Origin: Polaromonas sp.
GTDB lineage: Bacteria; Pseudomonadota; Gammaproteobacteria; Burkholderiales; Burkholderiaceae_C
Length of the DNA: 64,000 bases
Direction of reading: 5' to 3'
Assembly (NCBI RefSeq): GCF_016185115.1
Contig: NZ_JACPOF010000004.1
Coordinates: 241,979 to 305,978 of the forward strand
Below are positions 41,168-49,785 of the stretch, piece after piece. A program made the translations under genes and the position numbers. Within the stretch, counting starts at the first letter, position 1. Every line of letters begins with the position of its first letter. Under the pieces are notes generated by a model, which was not told where the DNA came from, searched no databases, and saw only the letters and a list, made by a program, of their open reading frames with translations.

Positions 41168-42427
41168 AGCCCGCAACTTATCCTTCTTGCTAGGCCGCTT
41201 CCCCTTCACGCCCCCAGTCCCCAACGGGTCAGCCGCATTCACTGGCGCGACTTCCACAGGCTCAAAGCCAGCCACCTGCTCCATCACCATCTTGATGGCA
41301 TGCCGCTTCTCAATCAGTTTGAAATGCGCTCTAGTGGCAGCACTCACAAAACTGATGGCGATGCCGCTTTCGCCTGCGCGGCCGGTTCGGCCTATGCGGT
41401 GGGTGTAGTCGGTGGCTGAGCGGGGGAGGTCGTAGTTGACGACCACTGGAAGTTCCTTGATGTCTATGCCGCGGGCTGCGACGTCTGTGGCGACGACCAC
41501 CTGAACGGCCTTGGCCTTGAAGTCCATCAGCACCTGGGTACGTTTGCCCTGGCTGAGTTCGCCGTGAAAGGGCTCGGCGTGGATGTCTGCCTTGCGCAGC
41601 TTGTCGGCGACGATTTCAGCGGCGTGTTTGGTGGCGACGAAGACGAGCACGCGGCTCCACTTTTCAGTTTGAATCAAATGGCGCAGCAACTGCGTGCGCC
41701 TGGGCGCATCGACGGCGATGGCGCGTTGGGTGATGTCGGGTTCGCCTTCGGGCTCTGATGTGATTTCTACCCGCAGCGGGTCACGCAGCATGCTGCTGGC
41801 CAGCGCTTCAATCGCAGGCGGAAAGGTTGCCGAGAAGAACAGGGTCTGGCGTCTGGCGGGCAGCAGGGCGAGGATGCGCGCGAGTTCTTCGCCAAAACCC
41901 AGGTCCAGCAGGCGATCGGCTTCGTCCAGTACCAGCATCTCGACCTCGCCGAGTTTTACGGCCTTGTGTTCAATGAGGTCTATCAGGCGTCCGGGTGTGG
42001 CGACGACGATATCTGCGCCGCTGCGCAGGCCCATCATCTGCGGGTTGATCGATACGCCGCCAAACACCACCGTCACTTTTGGCAACTGCGGCATGTATTT
42101 GCCCAGAGCCAGCAGCGATGCGCCGACCTGCGCGGCCAGCTCGCGCGTGGGCGCCAGCACCAGGCCGCGCACGGTGCGCGTTTTGGTGAGCGGTGCGTCT
42201 GCCAGCGACTGCAGCATGGGCAGCGCAAAGGCTGCTGTCTTGCCCGAGCCGGTTTGTGCGGAGCCCAGCACGTCGCGGCCCTGCAATATGGCCGGAATGG
42301 CGGCTGACTGAATGGGCGTGGGCGTGGTGTAGCCTTTTTCTTCAAGCGCACGCAGCAGGCCGGGCAGCAGGGGCGGCGTGAGCGGGGGCGAAAAAGCGGA
42401 GGCAAAACCCGGTGAAGTAGGAGTCAT
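41153..42427 (-). CDS. rhlE: DEAD-box RNA helicase, RhlE-like
   Basis: 424 residues. Motif I SAQTGSGKTAAFALP, Ia PTRELAAQVG, II VLDEADRLLDLGF, III FSATFPPAIE, V VATDVAARGIDI and VI HRIGRTGRAGE are all intact. A short basic tail (KGKRPSKKDKLRAATSM) follows. It unwinds short RNA duplexes in ribosome assembly or mRNA decay. Its last codons are duplicated at 41070-41080, which may show where foreign DNA joined. The assignment to RhlE rather than another DEAD protein is by general likeness. Confidence 0.93.
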   Translation of the reverse strand: MTPTSPGFASAFSPPLTPPLLPGLLRALEEKGYTTPTPIQSAAIPAILQGRDVLGSAQTGSGKTAAFALPMLQSLADAPLTKTRTVRGLVLAPTRELAAQVGASLLALGKYMPQLPKVTVVFGGVSINPQMMGLRSGADIVVATPGRLIDLIEHKAVKLGEVEMLVLDEADRLLDLGFGEELARILALLPARRQTLFFSATFPPAIEALASSMLRDPLRVEITSEPEGEPDITQRAIAVDAPRRTQLLRHLIQTEKWSRVLVFVATKHAAEIVADKLRKADIHAEPFHGELSQGKRTQVLMDFKAKAVQVVVATDVAARGIDIKELPVVVNYDLPRSATDYTHRIGRTGRAGESGIAISFVSAATRAHFKLIEKRHAIKMVMEQVAGFEPVEVAPVNAADPLGTGGVKGKRPSKKDKLRAATSM

Positions 42428-42529
42428 GGCGTTGGGTTTTGTGAAGGGCGCTTGCCGGGAGTGGCGTCGCAGGCTGGTGCGGCACCTGAGCCCCCAAGTT
42501 TAAGCCCATGCCCCTTCGCAGCCGCCAAT

Positions 42530-42555
42530 AAAAAAGGCCTGCAAAAGCAGGCCTT
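42530..42555 (-). terminator. Terminator of the DUF4148 gene
   Basis: AGGCCTGC (42535-42542) and GCAGGCCT (42547-42554) pair perfectly around an AAAA loop. On the minus strand a run of T follows (CTTTTTTATT), 45 bases after the stop of the gene at 42600. Confidence 0.9.
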
Positions 42556-42599
42556 GGGTTCAGGTCAGCCGCAGGGCAAGCCTGCCATGCCTTGCCCAA

Positions 42600-42902
42600 T
42601 CAGATGGCGCTGTTGCCGCCCAGGTTGGCGTGGGCAGCCAGCACGGCTTCGTTGCGCACTTCAGCGCGGCTGACGTTGCTGGTGGCTGGCTGGTTCTTTT
42701 CAAACGCTGCTGCAGCGAATTCGCCGTTCTGGCCAGGGTTGGTGATGGCGCTTTGCACTTCGGCGCGGGTCAGGGTGCTGACGGAGACGTCGGGGCGAAT
42801 GGCCAGGGCAGCTTCAGGGTTGAGGCTGGACTGGGCAAAAGCGCTGGCGCCGGTCAGGGCGGAGAGGGCAACAACGGCAGAGGCGATAAATTTCGAGTTC
42901 AT
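42600..42902 (-). CDS. Small exported DUF4148 family protein
   Basis: 100 residues with a clear Sec signal (MNSKFIASAVVALSALTGASAFAQ). The mature part carries two TRAEV/SRAEV segments (STLTRAEVQSAI; SNVSRAEVRNEAV), the feature of DUF4148 proteins that are abundant in Burkholderiales. Periplasmic or surface location. Function not known; often stress-linked. It has its own terminator and is probably transcribed alone. Confidence 0.88.
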   Translation of the reverse strand: MNSKFIASAVVALSALTGASAFAQSSLNPEAALAIRPDVSVSTLTRAEVQSAITNPGQNGEFAAAAFEKNQPATSNVSRAEVRNEAVLAAHANLGGNSAI

Positions 42903-43235
42903 GATGATTTCCTTGTTTCAGTTAAACAAACGGTCCCAAAACATTCAGGGCCGATACCTGTCCAGTCATCGTCGCTTTGGGGTTTGTGCCCCTGGCTGTC
43001 CAACTGGCCTCGGTGAGTCGCTTGTTTGGTTTCGGCTCATCGATGCCTGTACTTTAGGGTTTACCCGCAAGAAGAAAAACCCCAAAACCGACAATGCATA
43101 GTTACTGTTTACGCAACAATGAATCCGCTGGATGCCAGGAGTTGCGAAAGCGGGAATATTCCGGCCAGTCGGCGGCGTTGTGTCCTACGCGCCCAGCGTT
43201 GGTCGGGAATATTTTGGGGGATTTGTGGGCCCTAA

Positions 43236-43330
43236 TTGCTATCGAATAAATAGCTGCTCACGTGCGTATTTATTGGCCTGCAGCCGATTTAATGCCTGAA
43301 AACGGCCTTTTTTGGGCCCCAAAAGCACCC
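43236..43330 (+). repeat. AT-rich dispersed repeat, CACGTGCGTAT family
   Basis: The 539-bp gap between the DUF4148 gene and the LysR gene has no gene. It contains ATAGCTGCTCACGTGCGTAT, TTATTGGCCT, GCCGATTTAATGCCTGAAAA and CGGCCTTTTTTGGGCC, colinear with the copy at 13141-13240. The remainder, 42903-43235, shows nothing beyond a likely promoter for the DUF4148 gene. Confidence 0.82.
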
Positions 43331-43441
43331 CTGAACGGATTCTGAAGTGCCCAAAAGCCCGATTGATACGACCATGGTTGCAATAAGGTCGCTATCGATG
43401 TTTTTGAGCGTCACTCTTACATGCTGCGTAATAATGGCTTT

Positions 43442-44356
43442 ATGGATCTTGTCAAATCAATGCAGATATATGTGGCGGTTGTGGATGGCGGCAGCTTTGT
43501 GCATGCGGCGGAGAGGTTCGACACCTCGACGGCCTCCATTTCGCGGCAGATTTCTGCGCTGGAGGAGCACCTGGGCGCACGCCTGCTGCAGCGCACGACG
43601 CGGCGGCTGTCGATGTCGGAGCCGGGCCGGGCTTTTTACGAGCGCGCCCAGCAGATATTGACCGACATTGCAGAAACCGAAGCCGTCATCGGCCGCGAAG
43701 CCACCCAGCCCAGTGGCCTGCTGCGCGTCAGCGTGCCGCTGTCGTACGGGCTGCGCGAGTTCTCCCGCATATTGCCGGGCTTCCGGGAGCGTTACCCCGG
43801 GTTGCGGCTGGACATTGACCTGAGCGACCGCACGACAGACCTCGTCAATGAAGGCATAGACGTGGCGGTGCGCATAGGCGCCTCGCCCAGCCAGAACCTG
43901 ATCGCCCGCAAGATCGCGCCTATACGCATCCTGGTCTGCGCCGCGCCTTCATACATCTCGCGCAAGGGTGCCCCCGAAACGCCTGAAGACCTGGCGGGCC
44001 ATGACACGCTGGCTTATTCGCTGCTGGCGACGGGTGACAGCTGGACCTTTCGCGACGCCAGCGGCGGCGAACAGACCGTGCGCATCGAACCCAAGGTGCA
44101 TGCCAACAATGGTGACCTGTTGCGTGAGCTGGCCGTCGCTGGCGGCGGCATCATTTCCCAGCCGGATTTCATCATTGCAGATGGCCTGGCCAGCGGCGCG
44201 CTGGTGCCGCTGCTGACCGACTGGCAGCGTGACGAGTCGCATATCTACGCGGTCTACCTGAGCCGCAAGTTCCTCTCGCCCAAGGTGCGTGTGTTTATCG
44301 ACTACCTGGTTGAGACGCTGGGCGGTACAGGCAGCGCTGGCGTGCCTGCGCTCTAA
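43442..44356 (+). CDS. LysR family transcriptional regulator
   Basis: 304 residues from the ATG at 43442 (MDLVKSMQIYVAVV). The N-terminal helix-turn-helix reads GSFVHAAERFDTSTASISRQISALEEHLGARLLQRTTRRLSMSE, and a periplasmic-binding-like effector domain follows (RLDIDLSDRTTDLVNEGIDVAVRIGA), the type common in PA0477/CrgA-like subgroups. No divergent partner gene lies close, so its target is not obvious; the next genes on the same strand start 115 bases later. Confidence 0.93.
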   Translation: MDLVKSMQIYVAVVDGGSFVHAAERFDTSTASISRQISALEEHLGARLLQRTTRRLSMSEPGRAFYERAQQILTDIAETEAVIGREATQPSGLLRVSVPLSYGLREFSRILPGFRERYPGLRLDIDLSDRTTDLVNEGIDVAVRIGASPSQNLIARKIAPIRILVCAAPSYISRKGAPETPEDLAGHDTLAYSLLATGDSWTFRDASGGEQTVRIEPKVHANNGDLLRELAVAGGGIISQPDFIIADGLASGALVPLLTDWQRDESHIYAVYLSRKFLSPKVRVFIDYLVETLGGTGSAGVPAL

Positions 44357-44470
44357 CGGCAGCGCCAGTTTCAGTTCCAGTTCCAGTTCGGGGCAGGCTG
44401 CAGCGCTGCACGCGTCCCCTGTTGTTTTTTTCACAAGCTGGTGGCGCAAGGGCATTTGTCTGACACGCCC

Positions 44471-44935
44471 ATGTCACTGCCTCGCGGCAAGATGACAGCC
44501 ATGATCCGCACCCACACCATCGTCCCGCAGGAAGCCGCGCTCGTCGCGGTTTCGGCGCTGGACGAGCTGGTGACGCATCTGGTGAAGGCCTGCCCCATCA
44601 GGCTGTCGTCGCAGTTTCTTGACTGGGTGGCAGACCACGCCACCCCGCTGGTTGAAGACAAGGTGCAATCGGCTTTCGCCCACCCTGCATTCGCAGCCAC
44701 GCTCAGGCAGGGTGATCACCGCATTGCGCTGTCGCGCTGGGTGAACCACTGGGTGTGCCCGCGCATCTCCGCAGGTTTTGCGCAACTGGCCGAACATTTG
44801 CCCAGAGATGTTGCAGCGCCTGCCGACCTGACGCCGGTGTACGTCGTGACCGTGCCCGCCCGTGTGACACAACCGCAGCGCCCCGTACGTATTGCGCCGC
44901 ACCCGGTAGCTGCTGCGGTGCAGGCGGCTTTCTAA
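44471..44935 (+). CDS. Hypothetical protein
   Basis: 154 residues from the ATG at 44471 (MSLPRGKMTAMIRTHTIVPQ); GTG at 44441 is an alternative start. Helical first part (ALDELVTHLVKACPIRLSSQFLDWV), a short tryptophan-rich stretch (LSRWVNHWVCPRI) and a Pro/Arg-rich tail. No domain recognised. Third-position GC is high, as in real genes here. It may be a lineage-specific protein. Confidence 0.55.
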   Translation: MSLPRGKMTAMIRTHTIVPQEAALVAVSALDELVTHLVKACPIRLSSQFLDWVADHATPLVEDKVQSAFAHPAFAATLRQGDHRIALSRWVNHWVCPRISAGFAQLAEHLPRDVAAPADLTPVYVVTVPARVTQPQRPVRIAPHPVAAAVQAAF

Positions 44936-44941
44936 ACCTCC

Positions 44942-45003
44942 GTTCGGGCAGAGCCTGTCGAAGCCTGTATCAGGAGCCCTTAGACAAGCTCAGGGTGAAC
45001 GGT
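44942..45003. repeat. REP-like imperfect inverted repeat
   Basis: CGTTCGGGCAGAGCCTGTCG at the left and TTAGACAAGCTCAGGGTGAA with CGG at the right are imperfect inverted copies of a widespread intergenic palindrome. A half copy (CGTCCTGAGCCTGTCGAAGG) is at 5091. It lies directly after the hypothetical gene and may act as its terminator. Confidence 0.7.
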
Positions 45004-45066
45004 TGGCAGGCGTAGCGTGTCCGATTGCGGCCAGCACGTGCGTTGCCTGATGCGTAAGCTTCGGCC

Positions 45067-45744
45067 ATGCAAGCATCTAACCTGGAACAACTGCAGGTCC
45101 ACGGCAGTACCGTCATCCCGCAATTGCTGACCCCGGCGCAATGCCTGGCGTTGAGCAGTCTCTATCCGCAGAGCACAAACTTCCTCAGCCGCGTGGTGAT
45201 GGCGCGGCACGGCTTTGGCAAGGGTGAGTACCAGTATTTCAGCTACCCGCTGCCGCCGCTGGTGCAGCAGCTTCGCAGTGCGCTTTACCCGCAGCTCGTG
45301 GATGTGGCTAACCGATGGAATGGGGCCATGGGCATTGACGTGCGCTACCCGCAGACACACGAAGAATTCCTGGTGCGCTGCCATGCCGCAGGGCAGCTCA
45401 GGCCAACGCCACTGCTGCTGCAGTACGGCGAAGGTGATTACAACTGCCTGCACCAGGACCTGTATGGCGAGCATGTGTTTCCGATCCAAGTGGCGGTGCT
45501 GCTGTCGCGGCCGGGCGAAGATTTCACCGGCGGCGAATTTGTATTGACAGAGCAGCGCCCGCGCATGCAGTCACGGCCCGAGGTTGTGGCGCTCAATCAG
45601 GGTGATGCCGTCGTCTTTGCGGTGCACCACAGGCCTGTGCAGGGCGGTCGGGGGTTTTACCGCGTCAACATGCGGCATGGCGTCAGCACCTTGCGTTCAG
45701 GCCGCAGGCATACGCTGGGTGTGATCTTTCATGACGCGCAGTGA
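45067..45744 (+). CDS. 2-oxoglutarate/Fe(II)-dependent oxygenase
   Basis: 225 residues. The metal site is H129-x-D131 in YNCLHQDLYGEHVFP, with the distal His and 2OG-binding Arg probably in GFYRVNMRHGVSTLRSGRRHTLG. The rest fits the 2OG-Fe(II) oxygenase superfamily of DNA-repair/prolyl-hydroxylase-like proteins (VAVLLSRPGEDFTGGEFVL). Substrate unknown. It is the first of two 2OG oxygenases in this region; the other is alkB at 47266. Confidence 0.85.
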   Translation: MQASNLEQLQVHGSTVIPQLLTPAQCLALSSLYPQSTNFLSRVVMARHGFGKGEYQYFSYPLPPLVQQLRSALYPQLVDVANRWNGAMGIDVRYPQTHEEFLVRCHAAGQLRPTPLLLQYGEGDYNCLHQDLYGEHVFPIQVAVLLSRPGEDFTGGEFVLTEQRPRMQSRPEVVALNQGDAVVFAVHHRPVQGGRGFYRVNMRHGVSTLRSGRRHTLGVIFHDAQ

Positions 45745-45754
45745 CCGAGAAGGC

Positions 45755-47038
45755 TTAGAGCTGTGAGTGCAAAAGGGACGTCATGCGCTCATGCAGCTTT
45801 TCGCTCAAGGGTCTGGCTTGCCATTGCTCAAGCGTGATGCGCTTCGCCCGGGTCAGGTCCTGCTCGAAGACCCCGGTTTGCCGCGTTGCAAACGCCGCGT
45901 CGTAGATGTTGAGGTTGGCTTCGTCGTTGAGCCGGAAGGAGCGGCTGTCGAAATTGGTGGAGCCGACGGAGACCACCAGCTTGTCAACAATCATGACCTT
46001 GCAGTGGTACATGGTGGGCTGGTATTCATGAATCTCTGCGCCGGCCTGAAGAATTTCGCCCCAGGTGGCGCGTCCGGCGGCCCTGACGGTTTCGGTGTCG
46101 GTGATGGGGCCTGCGGTGATGATCCTGATGCGCACGCCGCGCTTGAGGGCATCACGCATGATGCGCAGGCTGAGCTCGTCGGGCACGAAGTAAGCCATCG
46201 AGAGGTCAATGCTGCTTTGCGCCGCCGTGAGGGCCATGTGGTACATCAGTTCCATGCTCTCGGCGCCGCCCGAAGGCGAACTCGAAAACATCTGCGCAGC
46301 ACTGTTGCCGGCGGGCGTGATGGCGGGGAAGTAGGGTTCGCCATGCAATACCTCGCCAGTGACCTTGACCCAGTTGTCCAGGAAGGTGGCCTGCATCTGC
46401 GCGACAACCGGGCCTTCGGCGCGAAAGTGCGAATCACGCCAGTGCTCTGCGTCCTGGCCGGCGCCCGTCCATTTGGGGGCGATGCCGACGCCGCCCGTGA
46501 AGCCGGTGCGGCCGTCCACCACCAGCAGCTTGCGGTGGGTGCGGTTGTTGATGCGCGCCAGGTTGTACCAGGCGGGCTTGTGAAATTTTTTCACCTGCAC
46601 GCCCGAGGAGGTCATCTGCTCAAGCAGTGCGTCGTCTATCTTGCCGCTGCCCACCCAGTCGAGCAGCACATGCACCTTCACGCCGGCGCGTGCCCGGTTC
46701 GAGAGCGCATCGGCGAACTGTTTGCCAATGTCGCCGGCCCAGTAGATATAGGTCTCGAACGTGATGGTCTGCTTCGCGCTGTTGATGGCTTCCAGCATGG
46801 CGGGGAAAATCTGCTCGCCGTTGAGCAGTTCTGTAACCTTGTTGCCGCCCACAATGCCCGGCCCCAGCAGGCCGCCCATGGCGCGCATGAACTGCGGATC
46901 GGCCGTGTTGTAGAACTTTGTCAGTTGCTGCGAGACATGCTTTTCGCCGGCCGTGAGGTTCAGGGTCAACAGGACTGCCGCACATGCGGCACTGAAGGAT
47001 GCGAGGGCGACAAGAAGGGTGCGGCTGCGTTTTTGCAT
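45755..47038 (-). CDS. Phospholipase D-like cardiolipin synthase
   Basis: 427 residues. One N-terminal hydrophobic anchor (TLLVALASFSAACAAVLLTL), then two PLD/HKD motifs: RTHRKLLVVDGRTGFTGG and MYHCKVMIVDKLVVSVGSTNFDSRSF. The family transfers phosphatidyl groups to make cardiolipin at the inner membrane. Closest in layout to ClsB/ClsC-type enzymes that have a single anchor; a general phospholipase role cannot be excluded. Convergent with the 2OG oxygenase gene, 10 bp apart. Confidence 0.88.
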   Translation of the reverse strand: MQKRSRTLLVALASFSAACAAVLLTLNLTAGEKHVSQQLTKFYNTADPQFMRAMGGLLGPGIVGGNKVTELLNGEQIFPAMLEAINSAKQTITFETYIYWAGDIGKQFADALSNRARAGVKVHVLLDWVGSGKIDDALLEQMTSSGVQVKKFHKPAWYNLARINNRTHRKLLVVDGRTGFTGGVGIAPKWTGAGQDAEHWRDSHFRAEGPVVAQMQATFLDNWVKVTGEVLHGEPYFPAITPAGNSAAQMFSSSPSGGAESMELMYHMALTAAQSSIDLSMAYFVPDELSLRIMRDALKRGVRIRIITAGPITDTETVRAAGRATWGEILQAGAEIHEYQPTMYHCKVMIVDKLVVSVGSTNFDSRSFRLNDEANLNIYDAAFATRQTGVFEQDLTRAKRITLEQWQARPLSEKLHERMTSLLHSQL

Positions 47039-47117
47039 GAGGCATTGTGGTTTGGGCGCGCGGCCATCGAGGTAGGCGGGGGCCGCTTTTTGCGCGAGGC
47101 ATTTGGAGGCCTGAGGA

Positions 47118-47255
47118 ACCCGGGGATGGATTCCGGATCGAGTCAGGGATGACAGGTACGCGGAATGTCATTGCGGACCTGATCCGCGTCCATCCGGGTG
47201 AAGGTGATCGCCTGTTACCGTATGGCGTGGATCCCGGAGCGGGCCCGGAATGACG
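47118..47255. repeat. Intergenic palindromic repeats before alkB
   Basis: Alternating units GGGGATGGATTCCGGATCGA, GCGGAATGTCATTGCGGACC, TGATCCGCGTCCATCCGGGT and GTGGATCCCGGAGCGGGCCC form overlapping inverted repeats of the common 'GGATTCCGG..GGAATGAC' type. There is no gene in this 228-bp gap. The repeats end 11 bases before the alkB start codon. Confidence 0.65.
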
Positions 47256-47265
47256 ACCCCAACAT

Positions 47266-47916
47266 ATGACCGCCGACCTTTTTGACGACCAATCGCCCGA
47301 GCGCATGGCCCAGCCCATGGCGCCGGGCGCCATGTTGCTGCACGGCTTTGCCCTGGACATGCAGGCTTCTTTGCTCGCCGCTTTTGAAGAGGTGATTGCG
47401 CAGGCGCCGCTGCGGCATCTCGTCACACCGGGCGGCTACACCATGTCGGTGGCCATGACCAATTGCGGCGCGCTGGGCTGGGTGTCTGACAGGCGGGGCT
47501 ACCGTTACCAGGAGACAGACCCCTTGTCGGGTCAGCCATGGCCGCAAATGCCTGACGCCTGGCGTGAGCTGGCGGTGCGTGCCGCCACAGAGGCCGGGTA
47601 TGCAGATTTCAAACCAGATGCCTGTCTTGTCAACAGCTACCAGCCGGGCGCAAAACTCTCATTGCACCAGGACCGCGACGAGGCCGACATGGCCGCACCC
47701 ATCGTGTCCGTATCGCTTGGGTTACCCGCGACATTTCTCTTTGGTACAGAACGCCGCGCAGACAAGCCGCAGCGCTATCGTTTGCTCAGTGGTGATGTTG
47801 TGGTGTGGGGCGGTGCATCGCGCCTGGCCTATCACGGCATTGCGCAGCTGCCTGATGGCGGCCATGCGCTGACCGCCAGGCGGCGTATCAATCTGACTTT
47901 TCGCAAGGCTGTTTAA
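47266..47916 (+). CDS. alkB: DNA oxidative demethylase AlkB
   Basis: 216 residues, normal length. The Fe(II) site is H134-x-D136 in LSLHQDRDEAD and the later His in RLAYHGI; the 2OG-binding RRRINLTFR motif ends the fold. The segment MTNCGALGWVSDRRGYRY is typical of AlkB. It removes methyl groups from 1-methyladenine and 3-methylcytosine in DNA and RNA. Its 3' end overlaps the convergent GntR gene by 4 bases. Confidence 0.96.
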   Translation: MTADLFDDQSPERMAQPMAPGAMLLHGFALDMQASLLAAFEEVIAQAPLRHLVTPGGYTMSVAMTNCGALGWVSDRRGYRYQETDPLSGQPWPQMPDAWRELAVRAATEAGYADFKPDACLVNSYQPGAKLSLHQDRDEADMAAPIVSVSLGLPATFLFGTERRADKPQRYRLLSGDVVVWGGASRLAYHGIAQLPDGGHALTARRRINLTFRKAV

Positions 47917-48623
47917 GGCGCGGCCTGGTTTGCGGGCTGTGCCAGGTGCGGTGACTCCAGTAATTGCCTGGCGGTGGCCTTCAGGTGGGCTGTCATCAGG
48001 TTTTGCGTCTGCAGGATGTCGTGGTTGAGTGCGGCGTCGAGCAATGCCTTGTGTTCGGCATTCACGTCGCGGTCACCCCCCTTGAGCGGCGCAGTCAGCT
48101 GGCGGTAACGCTCGCTTTGCTGGTAGAGCGTTTCGTGCATGCGCAGCAGCCAGCGGTTGGGGCAGCCGATAACGACTGCGCGGTGAAAGTCGGCATGGGC
48201 TGCTGCCCACTCGGGGTTGAGCAGGCCTGGTTCGCCGGCCACACGTTCGGTCGTGCGTGACAGGCGGTGGTAGGCCGCCACAATGCCGCCTTCCCATTCA
48301 AGACCGCCGTTGCGTATGGCTTCGGCGATGCAGAGTTTTTCAATTTCAATGCGGGCCTGCACCAGTTCCTGAAGCTCGGCCAGCGAGACCGGGCTCACGC
48401 GGTAACCGCGTGCGGGTTCTGACACCACCAGCGCCTCGGCCTCAAGCATGGCCAGACCTTCGCGCACGGCGCCCGCGCTGACCTGTATGTCTTCAGCCAG
48501 TGCCGCGATGTTGAGCTTGGCGCCCGGCGGCAATTTGCCGCCCAGGATGTCGGCGCGCAGGCGCTCGAACACATGGCGGGTCTGTCCTTTTGTTTTTGAT
48601 GGGGTGCTTAGGTATTCACCCAT
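47913..48623 (-). CDS. GntR family transcriptional regulator (FCD subfamily)
   Basis: 236 residues. N-terminal winged helix (VFERLRADILGGKLPPGAKLNIAALAEDIQVSAGAVREGLAMLEAEALV) and a helical C-terminal FCD effector domain (LAELQELVQARIEIEKLCIAEA; NPEWAAAHADFHRAVV). Divergent from the extradiol-dioxygenase-like gene at 48714. A palindrome GTATCGTAC lies in the spacer of that gene's promoter, so this protein is likely the repressor of the catabolic cluster. Confidence 0.93.
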   Translation of the reverse strand: MGEYLSTPSKTKGQTRHVFERLRADILGGKLPPGAKLNIAALAEDIQVSAGAVREGLAMLEAEALVVSEPARGYRVSPVSLAELQELVQARIEIEKLCIAEAIRNGGLEWEGGIVAAYHRLSRTTERVAGEPGLLNPEWAAAHADFHRAVVIGCPNRWLLRMHETLYQQSERYRQLTAPLKGGDRDVNAEHKALLDAALNHDILQTQNLMTAHLKATARQLLESPHLAQPANQAAP

Positions 48624-48653
48624 AGATAGAAACCCTTAGAAGATTTGATTTTC

Positions 48654-48682
48654 TTGCTTATATAGTATCGTACAAATAATAT
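48654..48682 (+). promoter_or_regulatory. Promoter with operator of the aromatic cluster
   Basis: TTGCTT (48654-48659) and TAATAT (48677-48682) are 17 bases apart, 32 bases before the start at 48714. The inverted repeat GTA-TCG-TAC (48665-48673) sits in the spacer, where a bound GntR protein would block transcription. The start codon has a good GGAGAG site. Confidence 0.6.
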
Positions 48683-48713
48683 ATTCTTTCAACCCACCAA
48701 GCTGGAGAGAAAA

Positions 48714-49736
48714 ATGAGCACTCAGTTTAGAACCGAAAAAAGCCAGGGGCGTGCAGCCTTGCATGGCGTTCACTCGCTGGACCGCTTTGTATTTACCGTT
48801 CCCGACCTTGACGAGGCGAAGCGCTTTTACGACGCTTTTGGGCTGGATGCGCGTAGTGAAGGCAGGCAGCTCGACCTGTACACCTTTGAGCACGCGCACC
48901 GCTGGGGCTCCCTCTTCCAGGCGCCCGGCCCCAAGAAGCTGCAGTACCTGCGCTTTGCGTGTTTCGCCGATGACCTTCAGCCGATTCGTGACCGCATCAA
49001 GTCTCTGGGCATTGCCGAGCGCGCACCGCACCCGTTGGGCAATGACGAGGGTTTCTGGATCACGCACCCCGATGGTTACGCCATCCAGGTGGTGGTCAAC
49101 TACAAGAGTTCACCAGACACCGAGTCCGTCCCATTGCCCAAGCGTCAGGTAGAAAAGGGTGCCGGCAAGGCCTGGAACCGCAAGATTGCACCGAAAGTGC
49201 GTCCGCGCCGCCTGTCGCATGCACTGATGTTCTCGCCTGACGTGATTGCCGCCACGAAGTTTTATGAAGACACGCTGGGCCTGCGCCTGAGTGACCGCTC
49301 TGAAGACGTGGTGGCATTCATGCACGGCGTGCACGGCAGCGATCATCACCTGATTGCGCTGGCCAAATCGAATGCCGGTGGCATGCACCACGCCAGCTGG
49401 GATGTGGGCAGCATTGATGAGGTGGGCCTGGGCATGGAGCAGATGCTGTCTGCCGGCTACACGCGCGGCTGGGGCGTGGGTCGCCACGTGCTGGGTTCCA
49501 ACTACTTCTACTACGCACGCGACCCATGGGGCAGCTACTTTGAGTACTCCTACGACATTGATTTTGTGCCCGGTGACTTCGACTGGAAATCATCCAATAG
49601 CCCCCCGGAAGATTCGTTCTACGTATGGGGCCCTGCGGTGCCGGCCGACTTTGTGACCAACTTTGAAGTGCAGCCCGCAGCAGAGCTGCCGCCTGATGAG
49701 GCGAAGAAAGTTTCACAGGCCGTGGCCTCTGCCTGA
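48714..49736 (+). CDS. Type I extradiol dioxygenase-like protein (VOC superfamily)
   Basis: 340 residues with two VOC modules. The C-terminal module has the likely metal ligands His in RLSHALMFSP, His in GMHHASWDVGS and Glu in WGSYFEYSYDID, the pattern of catechol 2,3-dioxygenases. Such enzymes open catecholic rings next to the hydroxyls with Fe(II) and oxygen. It is followed 49 bp later by an FAH-family hydrolase, a usual partner in meta-cleavage pathways. Substrate not known; ligands look intact. Confidence 0.88.
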   Translation: MSTQFRTEKSQGRAALHGVHSLDRFVFTVPDLDEAKRFYDAFGLDARSEGRQLDLYTFEHAHRWGSLFQAPGPKKLQYLRFACFADDLQPIRDRIKSLGIAERAPHPLGNDEGFWITHPDGYAIQVVVNYKSSPDTESVPLPKRQVEKGAGKAWNRKIAPKVRPRRLSHALMFSPDVIAATKFYEDTLGLRLSDRSEDVVAFMHGVHGSDHHLIALAKSNAGGMHHASWDVGSIDEVGLGMEQMLSAGYTRGWGVGRHVLGSNYFYYARDPWGSYFEYSYDIDFVPGDFDWKSSNSPPEDSFYVWGPAVPADFVTNFEVQPAAELPPDEAKKVSQAVASA

Positions 49737-49785
49737 CTGTTTTTTTATTTTCTGTTTTTCTTTTTAACTTTAGCGACACCACAAC

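Noticed and set aside
43026-43235. 69-codon frame upstream of the LysR gene
   Set aside because: No ribosome site, unusual composition and overlap with intergenic repeat sequence. It is probably not translated.
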